Positions 54,922-63,800 of a DNA stretch of 64,000 nucleotides are shown in pieces; position 1 is the first letter of the stretch, and every line of letters starts with the position of its first letter. Origin of the DNA: Bradyrhizobium sp. CCBAU 051011 (GTDB taxonomy: Bacteria > Pseudomonadota > Alphaproteobacteria > Rhizobiales > Xanthobacteraceae); NCBI RefSeq assembly GCF_009930815.1, contig NZ_CP022222.1, positions 5,560,501 through 5,624,500 on the forward strand, in the 5' to 3' direction. The notes below the pieces were generated by a model. It had not been told where the DNA came from and made no database searches. It saw nothing but the letters and a program-made list of their open reading frames with translations. Position numbers and translations under genes: made by a program.

Positions 54922-55034
54922 CTCGTGCTGTAGCCATATTCGAAGATGGTTTTGATGACACGGATCGGTCTATGACGGATTCGATCCGCTGCTCGCGCAA
55001 CGAAGGCATATTAAAACGGTGCCTAGATCGAGGA

Positions 55035-55054
55035 TGTCAGGAAAAGCCCGTCAG
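55035..55054. promoter_or_regulatory. TGTCAGGA palindrome, site 6
   Basis: TGTCAGGAAAAGCCCGTCAG: left arm perfect, right arm with two changes. Upstream of the three-gene small membrane protein unit. Confidence 0.5.
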
Positions 55055-55313
55055 GGCGTTGCGGCAGACCTTCCGTGGCGGCCGGCGGCCCTAGTCACGT
55101 CGTTGTCGAGGAGAGAGGACGAGGGGAGGGCGCTATTCAGCTTGCGTTATTGACCCAGGGCATACTGAATTTGCGATCGTCGAAGCTCCTGAATGAGCTC
55201 CCATAGTAGTCATCCACAGCAACTCGGCGGCGTGGCCGCCGTGTACGGCTTCACGTACCGCGATGCGCGGGCCGCTCTCAGGAAGTGCTTCGTCGTAAGT
55301 AGCAGGGTAAAGG

Positions 55314-55499
55314 TTACAGACGTCCTTGAGACGCCGCCGGCGGGTTTGTTGCCATGATTGCCTTTTCGGGAGCTTCGTTCAATTCTCGCGCAGCCTGAAG
55401 ATAGAACTTTTCGTCTCTATCTTTCGGCTCGCCTGCTTGCTGCCACAGTTCGTAAGCTCGCCGTGTGATCTTCATCTTCTGGGAATCTGCCACTGTCAT
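55314..55499 (-). CDS. DUF2934 family small protein, second copy
   Basis: About 60 residues: MKITRRAYELWQQAGEPKDR then DEKFYLQAARELNEAPEKAI. Nearly identical to the core of the 48791 protein. The start is ATG 55499 or, better spaced from AAGGAG, GTG six bases downstream. Confidence 0.75.
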   Translation of the reverse strand: MTVADSQKMKITRRAYELWQQAGEPKDRDEKFYLQAARELNEAPEKAIMATNPPAASQGRL

Positions 55500-55548
55500 C
55501 TCCTTCGAACGGGAACGATCCAAATATGGGCGTCTCCCACGTACGCGC

Positions 55549-55776
55549 TCAACCAGAGAGTTTCTGAGCCGACAATATGAATTTGCGGCTTGGAGGTGAG
55601 ACCAAAGGCATCCTTTCGACAGCTGCAAGAGGTGTTGTCGGTGGCGGAATTCTCCGCACCGCGGACTGAAACTTTATCGTAATGCCTTCTTCGACGACTG
55701 TCGCTATCATAACCACAGCGTGGTTCGCGTGGTAGTGAAGAGCTCGAAATGCGCCACAAATGACATTACGGGACAA
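55549..55776 (-). CDS. possible 75-residue ORF
   Basis: Open frame with HAVVMIATVVEEGITIKFQS. No ribosome site seen and no family recognised. Included because the perfect palindrome at 55795 lies 19 bp before its ATG. Confidence 0.25.
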   Translation of the reverse strand: MSRNVICGAFRALHYHANHAVVMIATVVEEGITIKFQSAVRRIPPPTTPLAAVERMPLVSPPSRKFILSAQKLSG

Positions 55777-55794
55777 GGGCGCAGCGGGCGTAAG

Positions 55795-55815
55795 GTGTCA
55801 GGAATTTCCTGACAC
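55795..55815. promoter_or_regulatory. TGTCAGGA palindrome, site 7
   Basis: Core TGTCAGGAATTTCCTGACA with an outer G/C pair: 9-bp arms around ATT. Nearest minus-strand frames begin at 55776 and 55499 (DUF2934); the decayed cytochrome c gene is to the right. Confidence 0.75.
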
Positions 55816-56019
55816 GAAGCGTAACGGGGAGGACGAGATCATCAGCATCCAACTCCATTGTTGGACGTTCCGGAGAGCGGACTAGGACTGGGCGCGGCAT
55901 CCGCTAATGCCCAGGCTGTGAACAAACGCGCACGAGCCAACGATATCCAGAATTCTCAATTGCCTGTCTTCCGACAGAAGCCACCAGTGCATTTGGTGTC
56001 TTCATCAACGAGATCGAGA

Positions 56020-56325
56020 TGGAAACTGCGCAGGTAGACGTCGGAGTCGGCCTTTCCAAGCACGCAGGCGACGGAGAGAAAAGCAGATAATTCGTACGGA
56101 CGATGCCGCGCCGTGGGCACGACAGGCCGCAGTCCGCACGTTGATGCCCCGCCATTTCGGAGCTTTTTCGACGAAACGCTTTACGACGAGAACTTCGTAC
56201 AACGGTTGCATAAAGGTCTGCCCAGTGGCCATCGTGACATGCCAAACTTTCATTTTGATTGGGATAACACTACGGACGCTGTCAACTATCTCAAGTCCAT
56301 TCAAGAGCATAGGAAGTCCAAGTAG
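56020..56325 (+). pseudogene. cytochrome c family fragment lacking the haem motif
   Basis: The clear part is GRSPHVDAPPFRSFFDETLY, DENFVQRLHKGLPSGHRDMP and NFHFDWDNTTDAVNYLKSIQ, the distal half of a small class I cytochrome c with the axial Met in HRDMPNF. No CxxCH is found upstream in any frame, where stops and frame changes occur. It cannot bind haem covalently. Confidence 0.65.
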
Positions 56326-56690
56326 CCGTCGCCGCACCATTACCTTTAGTTGACTTCTAAACTGAACCGCAGATGGCCACATTGAGGGGTAAAGCGGACG
56401 TGGGCAGGCTAGTTCTGGACTTAGGCCTCTGACCCACAACGGGCGTCCGGTTTTCTATTCCGACATCCGCCTTCCGATATAGAGCGGGACTTTGAGCAGG
56501 GCAGGCTAGGCTCTCAGCTTTGCTTGAGCCGTCCGCTGGCGGCGCGCGCATTGAAACAACAGAGGTCCCCAACGTGTTTTTTTTGGGCGGCCTCGGGAAT
56601 CGGCGTTTCGGGCAGCACGGTGATGGCGTTTCTGGTCATGATCTGGGTGGGTGCGCATGGTGAAATATAGGGAGGTGAACAAGGTCCTGT
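56326..56690. other. intergenic region
   Basis: 365 bp with no supported gene; short frames only. It leads into the FixK box and the phasin-like gene. Confidence 0.35.
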
Positions 56691-56704
56691 TTGATCCTCA
56701 TCAA
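56691..56704. promoter_or_regulatory. FixK/FNR box
   Basis: TTGATCCTCATCAA, a perfect TTGAT-N4-ATCAA palindrome, 68 bp upstream of the phasin-like gene at 56772. Confidence 0.85.
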
Positions 56705-56771
56705 AAGCGCCGACCGGAGGGTAGCCTAAACACGCTGCGCCAGCGAGGTATCAGCGCAAAGGACGATGCTA

Positions 56772-57140
56772 ATGTCAGACGTGTCTCAACGGAGTGCCGC
56801 GACCGATGAACCGCTTGCGACCGACGCTGCCTCACAACTTGTCAAGGCGAACAAGTATGCCTTCTCTCTTTGGGTGAGCTCACAGAACGTGCTGCTGGAC
56901 GAGATGATGTTTGCCGGCAATGAAATTCTCGTGCGCGCAGTCGAGGAGACGAGAATCTTCAACGAATTTCTCGTCAAACTGGCCGAGGCTCATTCCGTCA
57001 AGGACCTCGGGACGATCTACCAGGAGTGCACCAGGCATCAGCTGGACTTCGTCCGTCGCGATACCGAACGGTTGTTGAAGCACAGCGACCGAGTGATCCA
57101 CAACACCGCAAAGCTGGTCGAGACGTGGCGGCTGAACTGA
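56772..57140 (+). CDS. phasin-like protein
   Basis: About 122 residues, all helical: ANKYAFSLWVSSQNVLLDEM, EETRIFNEFLVKLAEAHSVK, IYQECTRHQLDFVRRDTERL. The pattern is that of phasin_2-type PHA-granule proteins. The perfect FixK box upstream implies induction at low oxygen, when PHA is stored. Convergent with the GNAT gene two bases away. Confidence 0.7.
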   Translation: MSDVSQRSAATDEPLATDAASQLVKANKYAFSLWVSSQNVLLDEMMFAGNEILVRAVEETRIFNEFLVKLAEAHSVKDLGTIYQECTRHQLDFVRRDTERLLKHSDRVIHNTAKLVETWRLN

Positions 57141-57141
57141 G

Positions 57142-57816
57142 TTATTGATTCGGCTGATCGGTCCTAAAGCATGGTGCTTTGAGGTGATCAAGTAGTCGGC
57201 ATGAACGTGCTATCTGCGAGCCCTGGGTATCGCAAGACGAAGATCTGCTCATCAGCACGCTGCCGCCGCGATGCGGAAGTCGGGGGTGCGGAGCGACATC
57301 TGCAACGCCAATATCAACGAAGCCCCGCGCCTTGTAGTACTCGCGTGCCGGGAGATTGTCTGCCCAAACGTGTAGGCTCAGCCGAGGCAGTCCGAGGTCA
57401 CGCGCGCGAGTCAGCGCCCAGTCGAGCAGGTGGCTGCCGATTCCGCGGCCATGGCATTGGTCGCTGACCGCGAGCGCGTTCAGAAACATGCTGCCCCAAT
57501 CCAGCAGGCTCAGCATCGGCCGGATATGTTCCGCGCGCTCGCCGGGCAGCAATCCGTCGCTGGGATCGCTCAGCAAATCGGCTGGAAAGGCGTTGGCAAT
57601 GCCGATGATGCTCCCGTTGTCGTCATTGACCGCCACGTGGCAATTGCGGTGTGAAAACGGATTGCCATCGCTGGCGATCGCAATCGCGAGCAGTTCGTCG
57701 GCAGATAGTAGCGGCACGAGGTTATCAAACAGAAATTCGTACAGGCCGCCTCCCGCCATGCGAATGAAGCGGGCGACGTCGAGACTTTCGGTCAGATGGG
57801 GTGTTCGATAAAGCAT
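57142..57816 (-). CDS. GNAT-family N-acetyltransferase
   Basis: 224 residues. The acetyl-CoA loop is LNALAVSDQCHGRGIGSHLL and the C-terminal strand-helix is LHVWADNLPAREYYKARGFV. The substrate is not predictable. The last 35 residues are not typical of the family. A symmetric FNR-type box (57872-57885) lies 56 bp upstream. Confidence 0.85.
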   Translation of the reverse strand: MLYRTPHLTESLDVARFIRMAGGGLYEFLFDNLVPLLSADELLAIAIASDGNPFSHRNCHVAVNDDNGSIIGIANAFPADLLSDPSDGLLPGERAEHIRPMLSLLDWGSMFLNALAVSDQCHGRGIGSHLLDWALTRARDLGLPRLSLHVWADNLPAREYYKARGFVDIGVADVAPHPRLPHRGGSVLMSRSSSCDTQGSQIARSCRLLDHLKAPCFRTDQPNQ

Positions 57817-57871
57817 CCGGTTCGCGATCAGCCACTTATTAAAAATACTACGTCAGGCCGGTTGCGAGATA

Positions 57872-57885
57872 TTGAGTTAGCTCAA
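57872..57885. promoter_or_regulatory. FixK/FNR-type box
   Basis: TTGAGTTAGCTCAA, a symmetric TTGAG-N4-CTCAA variant, 56 bp upstream of the GNAT gene. Confidence 0.55.
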
Positions 57886-58093
57886 TCTCCAACGATCCTT
57901 AATGAATCGGCAGGTAGCCGCGCTGACACCTACATTCAACATGGTTTTCGTGCACGGCACACGCCCTCTATGCGATCGGAGATACCGGCGGCGAATGCGC
58001 GCCAAATTTAGTTCATGAATCATGATGCGCGATCCTGTTTGCGTCGATGACGAAAGCTCCCTTAACGAGGCTCGTGAATTGTCGGTGATGAAC

Positions 58094-58107
58094 TTGATCC
58101 AAATCAA
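58094..58107. promoter_or_regulatory. FixK/FNR box
   Basis: TTGATCCAAATCAA, a perfect palindrome, 48 bp upstream of the broken cytochrome b561 gene at 58155. The operator has survived while the gene has not. Confidence 0.8.
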
Positions 58108-58154
58108 CGAACCTCGACCGCGCTAGGAACATACTTTCAAGTATGGGGTCCAGC

Positions 58155-58404
58155 ATGCAGCTATTTAATTCGACGAAGGACTACGGCGCGATTCCGAAGG
58201 CGCTGCCCTGGGCTGAACGTCTTCCTCGTTGCTTTCGCGTGGGCACTTGGCACTTTCGACGATGTGCTGCCCAAAGGTGGGCGGCGTGATTCCGGCCTGT
58301 TCGTTCACATTTGCGCAGGAATAGTCATCCTCGCCCTTCTCGTGGCGCGGCGGACCTGGCGGTTGGTCGATCCGGCTCCGCCGCCGGAAGCGACCGACAA
58401 GTAG
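58155..58404 (+). pseudogene. cytochrome b561-family fragment, frameshifted and truncated
   Basis: MQLFNSTKDYGAIPKALPW then, in the next frame, LNVFLVAFAWALGTFDDVLP and DSGLFVHICAGIVILALLVA. This matches the first two helices of diheme cytochrome b561 membrane proteins. An extra G in the GGG at 58210-58212 breaks the frame. The haem-ligand His expected in ALHWL is Pro here (ALPW). A stop after PPPEATDK removes the second half (family about 180 residues). Three independent defects mean a true pseudogene. Confidence 0.8.
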
Positions 58405-58509
58405 TGCGGACGGCATTCCAACAATAGCGTTTGATACTGGGCGTCGTTTACCGATCGGATTCGGCGCAAGGGAACGGCTACTGGGCGGCTAGGTGAGCGA
58501 GCGTAGCTC

Positions 58510-58896
58510 CTATATGCCGTCGATGACCTGCCGCAGCAGGACCTGAACGCGCTCCGCCGATTTCTTGAGGCTCGGATTATCGATTGCTTGCATCGAGGCG
58601 ACAGGATCAATTGCAGCGATCTCGGTCCGATCTTGACCGATTTCTTGAACGACGACGTTGCACGGCAGCATAGTGCCGACCTTGTCCTCAAGCTGAAGTG
58701 CTTCGTAGGCGAGCCTGGGATTACACGCCCCAAGGATACGATAGTTTCGGAAATCGACCCCGAGCTTTTCTTTGAACGTTCGCTTGACATCGATTTCGGT
58801 AATAATGCCGAAGCTTCCCTGCTTTAGAGCTTCGGTGGCGCGCCGCACGGCTTCGTCGAACCTGACCGGCAGGGTCTTGCTGAAATAGTAACTCAT
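58510..58896 (-). CDS. DUF302 family protein
   Basis: 128 residues: MSYYFSKTLPVRFDEAVRRA, GSFGIITEIDVKRTFKEKLG, YRILGACNPRLAYEALQLED, MLPCNVVVQE. This is the DUF302 signature, a small ligand-binding-like fold of unknown function. GGAGGAG eight bases upstream fixes the ATG at 58896. Confidence 0.9.
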   Translation of the reverse strand: MSYYFSKTLPVRFDEAVRRATEALKQGSFGIITEIDVKRTFKEKLGVDFRNYRILGACNPRLAYEALQLEDKVGTMLPCNVVVQEIGQDRTEIAAIDPVASMQAIDNPSLKKSAERVQVLLRQVIDGI

Positions 58897-58991
58897 GATG
58901 GGACTCCTCCTAGTCAGCCTACTTCAGGCCTTCTTGAACGCTACTTGCACAAAAATCTGCAGGCCCAATCGTTGACGCCAAGTCGATTGAT

Positions 58992-59504
58992 CTACCAAAG
59001 GTTCCGCCAAAAACGCCCCCAGCCCGAAGGCGAATCCAGTCGGCTCTTCTGCTCGTCGCTGAGAGCAGCGTAGAAGGCCTCGAACGCGGGTCGCATAGTT
59101 TTGATGGACTGTAGCATCGCGTCCATACGCTTTTCCATGAACTCCATTCGACCGACAGCGGTGGTTGGTACTTCGGTTGGACAAGAGAGGCGCAGGGCCT
59201 CGGAGGCTTTGTTGGATGCCGTCTTCAATTCATCAAACTTGGCACGTTGCGCATCTGTTGGTTTGATCAACTGTTCAAGTCGGTCGATTCGCCATCCGGA
59301 AAAGCCAGCGGCAGCAGGGCTGCACATGCCTCCGAATTTGCCTCGGCCCATCATTCCCGGACCCATCATCATGCCGGGGCCCACCATACCTTGTCCCCAT
59401 CCATGCTCCCCGGGCCGGTTAGGCTGTGCGTTGGCACCTCCAGGAAACATTGCGATTGCGAGCGACACGGAAGCGACTGCAGCCAGTTGATGGAATTTGA
59501 GCAC
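58992..59504 (-). CDS. Spy/CpxP-like periplasmic protein (LTxxQ family)
   Basis: About 170 residues from GTG 59504 (MLKFHQLAAVASVSLAIAMF, signal peptide to GGANAQP). GGAGG lies eight bases upstream; the longer frame to 59849 has no such support. A Gly/Met-rich segment (VGPGMMMGPGMMGRGKFGGM) is followed by an LTxxQ-like helical part (IKPTDAQRAKFDELKTASNK, AFEAFYAALSDEQKSRLD). Spy/CpxP proteins are chaperone-like envelope-stress factors. Palindrome site 8 lies about 225 bp upstream, which fits an envelope-related regulon. Confidence 0.8.
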   Translation of the reverse strand: MLKFHQLAAVASVSLAIAMFPGGANAQPNRPGEHGWGQGMVGPGMMMGPGMMGRGKFGGMCSPAAAGFSGWRIDRLEQLIKPTDAQRAKFDELKTASNKASEALRLSCPTEVPTTAVGRMEFMEKRMDAMLQSIKTMRPAFEAFYAALSDEQKSRLDSPSGWGRFWRNLW

Positions 59505-59729
59505 GGCATGATCCTCCATTGTTTCTAATCTGTGGGTCGAGACCTGGATCGTCGCGGTTCGCGTGATCACTCGAACGAACGAAGGTATCCTCTTGTTACG
59601 AGGTTCAATCGATGTCCTATTGAGGTGGATCAACAGCGCTGCAAACAGGCGATCGAGGCTCTCCGCGTCTAGGTGCGTCACCCGGATGAGGCAGGGCATG
59701 CCGGCGGTCAGAATGAACCAGGGCGGCGT

Positions 59730-59746
59730 GTCAGGAAAATCCTGAC
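59730..59746. promoter_or_regulatory. TGTCAGGA palindrome, site 8
   Basis: GTCAGGAAAATCCTGAC, perfect arms (TGTCAGGA on the left). It lies between the Spy-like gene (minus) and the RNA-like element (plus) and could serve either direction. Confidence 0.75.
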
Positions 59747-59765
59747 GCTCGCTCTCATCCAATTC

Positions 59766-59890
59766 CGATTTGTGCGTCGCACGATGGAAGTTGCCCATTG
59801 GCCATGTAAAGTGGCGGTCTTGGAAGACGGCGCATAACGCCGCACACAATCAGCTGCCAAGAAGAAAAGGCCGCTTTTGGGCGGCCTTTT
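59766..59890 (+). ncRNA. candidate small RNA or leader, copy B, ending in a hairpin
   Basis: Same ordered blocks as 44748-44864: GATTTG, GATGGAA, ACGCCGCACACAATC and the hairpin with CCGCTTTTGGGCGGC. Stem GGCCGC (59869-59874) pairs with GCGGCC (59881-59886), extended by AAAA/TTTT. It starts 20 bp after palindrome site 8 and ends 22 bp before the next gene, so it may be a terminated RNA or an attenuating leader. Confidence 0.4.
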
Positions 59891-59911
59891 CTATAGGTCA
59901 GGAGTGGAAGA

Positions 59912-60181
59912 ATGGCTCGAAGAATCCGGCGGCAGAGCCCTCGAAAAGAAAGGCAAATACGTCCTCAAAGTGAAATCCTCCGCGCAAGGGCTGAAAGATG
60001 TCGTAAGCTTGCTGACGCTGTGGGGGATCTGGAGTTTGCAATTAGGCTTCACGCCCTTTCCGAGGAGTATGACCGCAGAGCGAGCCGGGCAGACATAGGC
60101 GTCGCGGATGGCGCAGAGAATGCGCGGGTCCATTGGCGCTGGTCCACGTTGATGAAAAATGAATGTCGAACAACGTCATAA
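59912..60181 (+). CDS. 89-residue hypothetical protein
   Basis: Basic head (MARRIRRQSPRKERQIRPQS) and a helical part (ILRARAERCRKLADAVGDLE, FAIRLHALSEEYDRRASRAD) of the same general type as the C-terminal domain at 37299. AGGAG lies seven bases before the ATG. Function unknown. Confidence 0.5.
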   Translation: MARRIRRQSPRKERQIRPQSEILRARAERCRKLADAVGDLEFAIRLHALSEEYDRRASRADIGVADGAENARVHWRWSTLMKNECRTTS

Positions 60182-60463
60182 AATTTCTAGGAAGGAAAAA
60201 TCGCCAAAGGTGATGAGTATCGTGCGCGTATGCGGGCTAATTTACTCGCCTTGGCCTTTATCTCTCTCTTTCTGTTGGCATCCCGTTGGGCGATTGATGT
60301 TTTGCTCAGCATTCCAAACCGACCGGACTGCAATTGTTCTGTGCGACGCCCATGCCGTGCGAACCTCAGCCCCGGCACCGACGCGCCAGGTTCAGCCGGA
60401 TTCTCGTGGACCATTCGTCAACAGCTTTCAGCCGCAAACAAAGCTGAACACTCGATCAGCTAA
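60163..60463 (+). pseudogene. MRANL-family membrane protein, frameshifted copy
   Basis: The start frame reads MSNNVIKFLGRKNRQR then stop; the next frame continues GDEYRARMRANLLALAFISL and FLLASRWAIDVLLSIPNRPD, CNCSVRRPC. It aligns with the intact 44906 protein in both halves. One extra A in CAAAGG explains the shift. Confidence 0.6.
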
Positions 60464-60546
60464 GCGCGCACGAGAGGGCGAGTGCTTTTTTCAGGCGACA
60501 GTGCCGGCGTCGTCGTTGTACCTGGTTTGCAGTCAGGCCTAATCGC

Positions 60547-60747
60547 TTAGCTGGCCATCGAGCGACCGATCCTTATTGCTATGAGATATGACAACGGCAT
60601 CGCGATCAGGAAGCCGACGGATGCGGCCACCGGAATCATCTTCATTCTCTGAATGGCGAGACTGGGGATGCTCAAAACCGCGATCATCGCGCTTCCCGCG
60701 AGCGCAGTTCTCAAGACTATCCACACAGCGATCGAAATCTTCAGCAT
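60547..60747 (-). CDS. 66-residue membrane protein
   Basis: Two hydrophobic segments: ISIAVWIVLRTALAGSAMIA and MIPVAASVGFLIAMPLSYLI, joined by a short basic loop. An FNR-like box lies 62 bp upstream. Family not recognised; possibly a low-oxygen-induced small membrane protein. Confidence 0.5.
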   Translation of the reverse strand: MLKISIAVWIVLRTALAGSAMIAVLSIPSLAIQRMKMIPVAASVGFLIAMPLSYLIAIRIGRSMAS

Positions 60748-60808
60748 GATCTGTACTCGTGGTGACGTGAGGTCAGATCAAGCCTATCAGGTTGGATCGT
60801 GCGAATGA

Positions 60809-60822
60809 TTGATCTAAAACAA
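60809..60822. promoter_or_regulatory. FixK/FNR-like box, one mismatch
   Basis: TTGATCTAAAACAA: left half perfect, right half AACAA instead of ATCAA; flanking bases extend the symmetry (GATTG...CAATC). 62 bp upstream of the 66-residue membrane protein. Confidence 0.5.
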
Positions 60823-60878
60823 TCGGCACAACCGATGAAATGGAAGTTTTTTGCCGACAGAATGTTCCATCCCGGCGG

Positions 60879-63800
60879 CTAACCTTGGGAGGGGCTCGAT
60901 GATCTATCACGCAGCGCAATGTAGATTGCGGGAATGACCAGCACGGTCAGCAACGTCGATGATGCGAGCCCGAACAGGAGCGAGATCGCAAGCCCCTGAA
61001 AGATCGGGTCGAGCAGAATAGTCGCGGCGCCGATCATGGCCGCGAGCGCGGTCAGCAGGATCGGCTTGAAGCGCACGGCGCCTGCTTCCAGGACCACGTC
61101 GCGCAGCGACTTGCCCTCTCCGCCGCTGTGCCGGATGAAATCGACCAGCAGGATCGAATTGCGCACGATGATGCCAGCGAGTGCGATGAACCCGATCATC
61201 GAGGTCGCGGTGAAGGGAGCACCGAGCAGCCAGTGGCCGATCAGGATCCCGATCAACGTCAGCGGAATCGGCGTCAGGATCACCAGCGGCAGCCTGAAGC
61301 TGCCGAACTGGGCCACCACCAGCACGTAGATGCCGAGGATCGCGGCACCAAACGCAGCGCCCATGTCGCGGAACGTCACGTAGGTAATCTCCCACTCGCC
61401 GTCCCACAACAATGTGGGACGTGATTCGTCCGCCGGTTGCCCGTGTAGCCCGATGACCGGCTTCGGCAGCGCGCCCCAGTCATGGGCGTCGACGCGGCTT
61501 GCCACCTCGAGCATGCCGTAGAGCGGCGCCTCGAAACGGCCGGCGAGCTCGGCCATCACCATGTCGGCGAAGCGCCCGTCGCGCCGGAAGATGGTCGGGG
61601 AACCCTCCTCGACCGTTGCCTTCACGACCTGTCCCAGTTCGACCACCGTCTTGCTGCCGGGCAGCGTATTGGCAGGCACCGGCGTGGATGCGAGCGCCTC
61701 GCTCCACGCGAGATCGCGCTTCGGCAGTTTGACCGCGATCTCGATCGGATTGCGGTCTTCGCCGCGGTGGGAGTAGCCGACCGAGACGCCTCCGAACAGC
61801 GTCTGGATGGTGTCGTAGACGTCGCGCTGCTCGACGCCGAAAAATTCGAGCCGGTCCTGGTCGATTGACAGCCGCAGCCGCGGCCGCTTCTCGCCGATCG
61901 AATCGTCGGTATCGACGATGAACGGTACTTCGGCGAAAATCTTCTTGAGCTCGCCGGTGACCGCCCGCCGTGTCGCCGCGTCGGGTCCGTAGATCTCGGC
62001 AAGCAGGGTCGCCAGCACCGGCGGACCGGGCGGCACCTCAACGACCTTGATGCTGGTGCCCTTGGGAACGCCAACTGCCTTCAGCCGCTGCCGCAGATCA
62101 AGCGCGATGTCGTGGCTCGCCCGCTTGCGGTCGGTGCGCGCGGCGAGGTTGACCTGCAGCTCGCCCAGTTCGGGGCGTTCGCGCAGGTAGTAGTGACGCA
62201 CGAGGCCGTTGAAGTTGAATGGTGCCGGCGTGCCGGCATAGGCCTGCACGGAAGTGATCTCGGGCAATCCGCGCGCAATGTCGGCCGCGGCGAACAGCGT
62301 CCGCTCGGTGTCCTCCAGGCTCGCGCCCTCGGGCAGATCGACCACGACCGCGATCTCGGACTTGTTGTCGAACGGCAGCAATTTGACGGTGACGGATTTG
62401 GTCGCAAACAGCGTCATCGACAGCAGCGTCGCGACGCCGACGCCGATCAGGAAGATCCAGGACGTGCGCTTGCTGCGGATGATCGGGGTGGCGAAGCGGC
62501 GGTAGACGCGCCCGAGTACACCTTCGTCATGCGCAGCGTGAGCCGGGCCCGCGGCGCCTTCCTTCGGCGCTAGCCGCAGCATCAGCCACGGCGCTACCAC
62601 CATGGCGAGGAAGAACGAGAACAGCATCGCTGCCGACGCATTGGCCGGGATCGGCGCCATATAGGGGCCCATCAGCCCCGACACGAACAGCATCGGCAAT
62701 AGCGCGGCGACGACGGTCAGGGTCGCAACGATAGTCGGATTACCGACCTCGGCGACGGCCTCGATCGTCGCCTGCACGCGGGGACGGCCGTCCTTCATCG
62801 CCCAATGGCGGGCGATGTTCTCGACCACGACGATGGCGTCGTCGACCAGGATGCCGATCGAGAAGATCAGCGCGAACAGGCTGACGCGGTTGATGGTGTA
62901 GCCCATCAGGTTGGCGGCAAACATCGTCAGCAGGATCGTGGTCGGGATTACGACCAGCGTCACCAGCGCCTCGCGCCAGCCGATCGCAATCGCGATCAGG
63001 CCAACGATCGAAACCGTCGCCAAGCCGAGATGAAACAGCAACTCGTTGGCTTTTTCGTTGGCGGTCTCACCGTAGTCGCGGGTGACAGTGACTTCCACGC
63101 CATCGGGAATTAGGCGCGACTTCAGCCCCTCGAGCCGGTGTGCGATATCCTCCGAGACCACCACCGCATTGGCGCCGGCCCGCTTGGCTAGCGCCAGGCT
63201 GACCGCGGGAACGCGCTGCCAGTTGCCTTTACCGTCGCGCGCATCGTTCCAGACGCGGCGCTCGCTCGTGTTCGGCCCGATGACGACGGAGGCGACGTCC
63301 TTGACGTAGACAGTCCGACCGTCTCGGGTCGAGATCAGCAACAGGCCGATATCGGGAATGCCCGAAAGCGTTTGCCCGGCCGCGACGCCGCGAACTATCC
63401 CGGCTTCACGAACCTGGCCAGCCAGGAACGAGCGGTTAGCGTCCTTCACCTTGCCGACGAGCTGCTGCAGCGTGACGCCAAACAACGACAGCTTCTCCGG
63501 ATCGGGTTCGACCCTGATCTGTTGGGCGGCGCCGCCGGAGATGTAAGTCAGCCCGATGCTGTCGACTTTCATCAATTCGGCGCGCAGCTTGTCGGCGAGC
63601 TCGTAGAGATCCTTGTCCGTCCAGCGGTCGGCGGCTTCGGGTTTAGGTGAAAGCGTTAGCACGGTGACGGCGACGTCATTGATGCCGCGCCCGATGATCA
63701 ATGGCTCGGGAATGCCGACCGGGATGCGGTCCAGATTGGCGCGGATCTTCTCGTGGACGCGCAGGATCGCGTCCTCCGACTTGGTGCCGACCAAAAAGCG

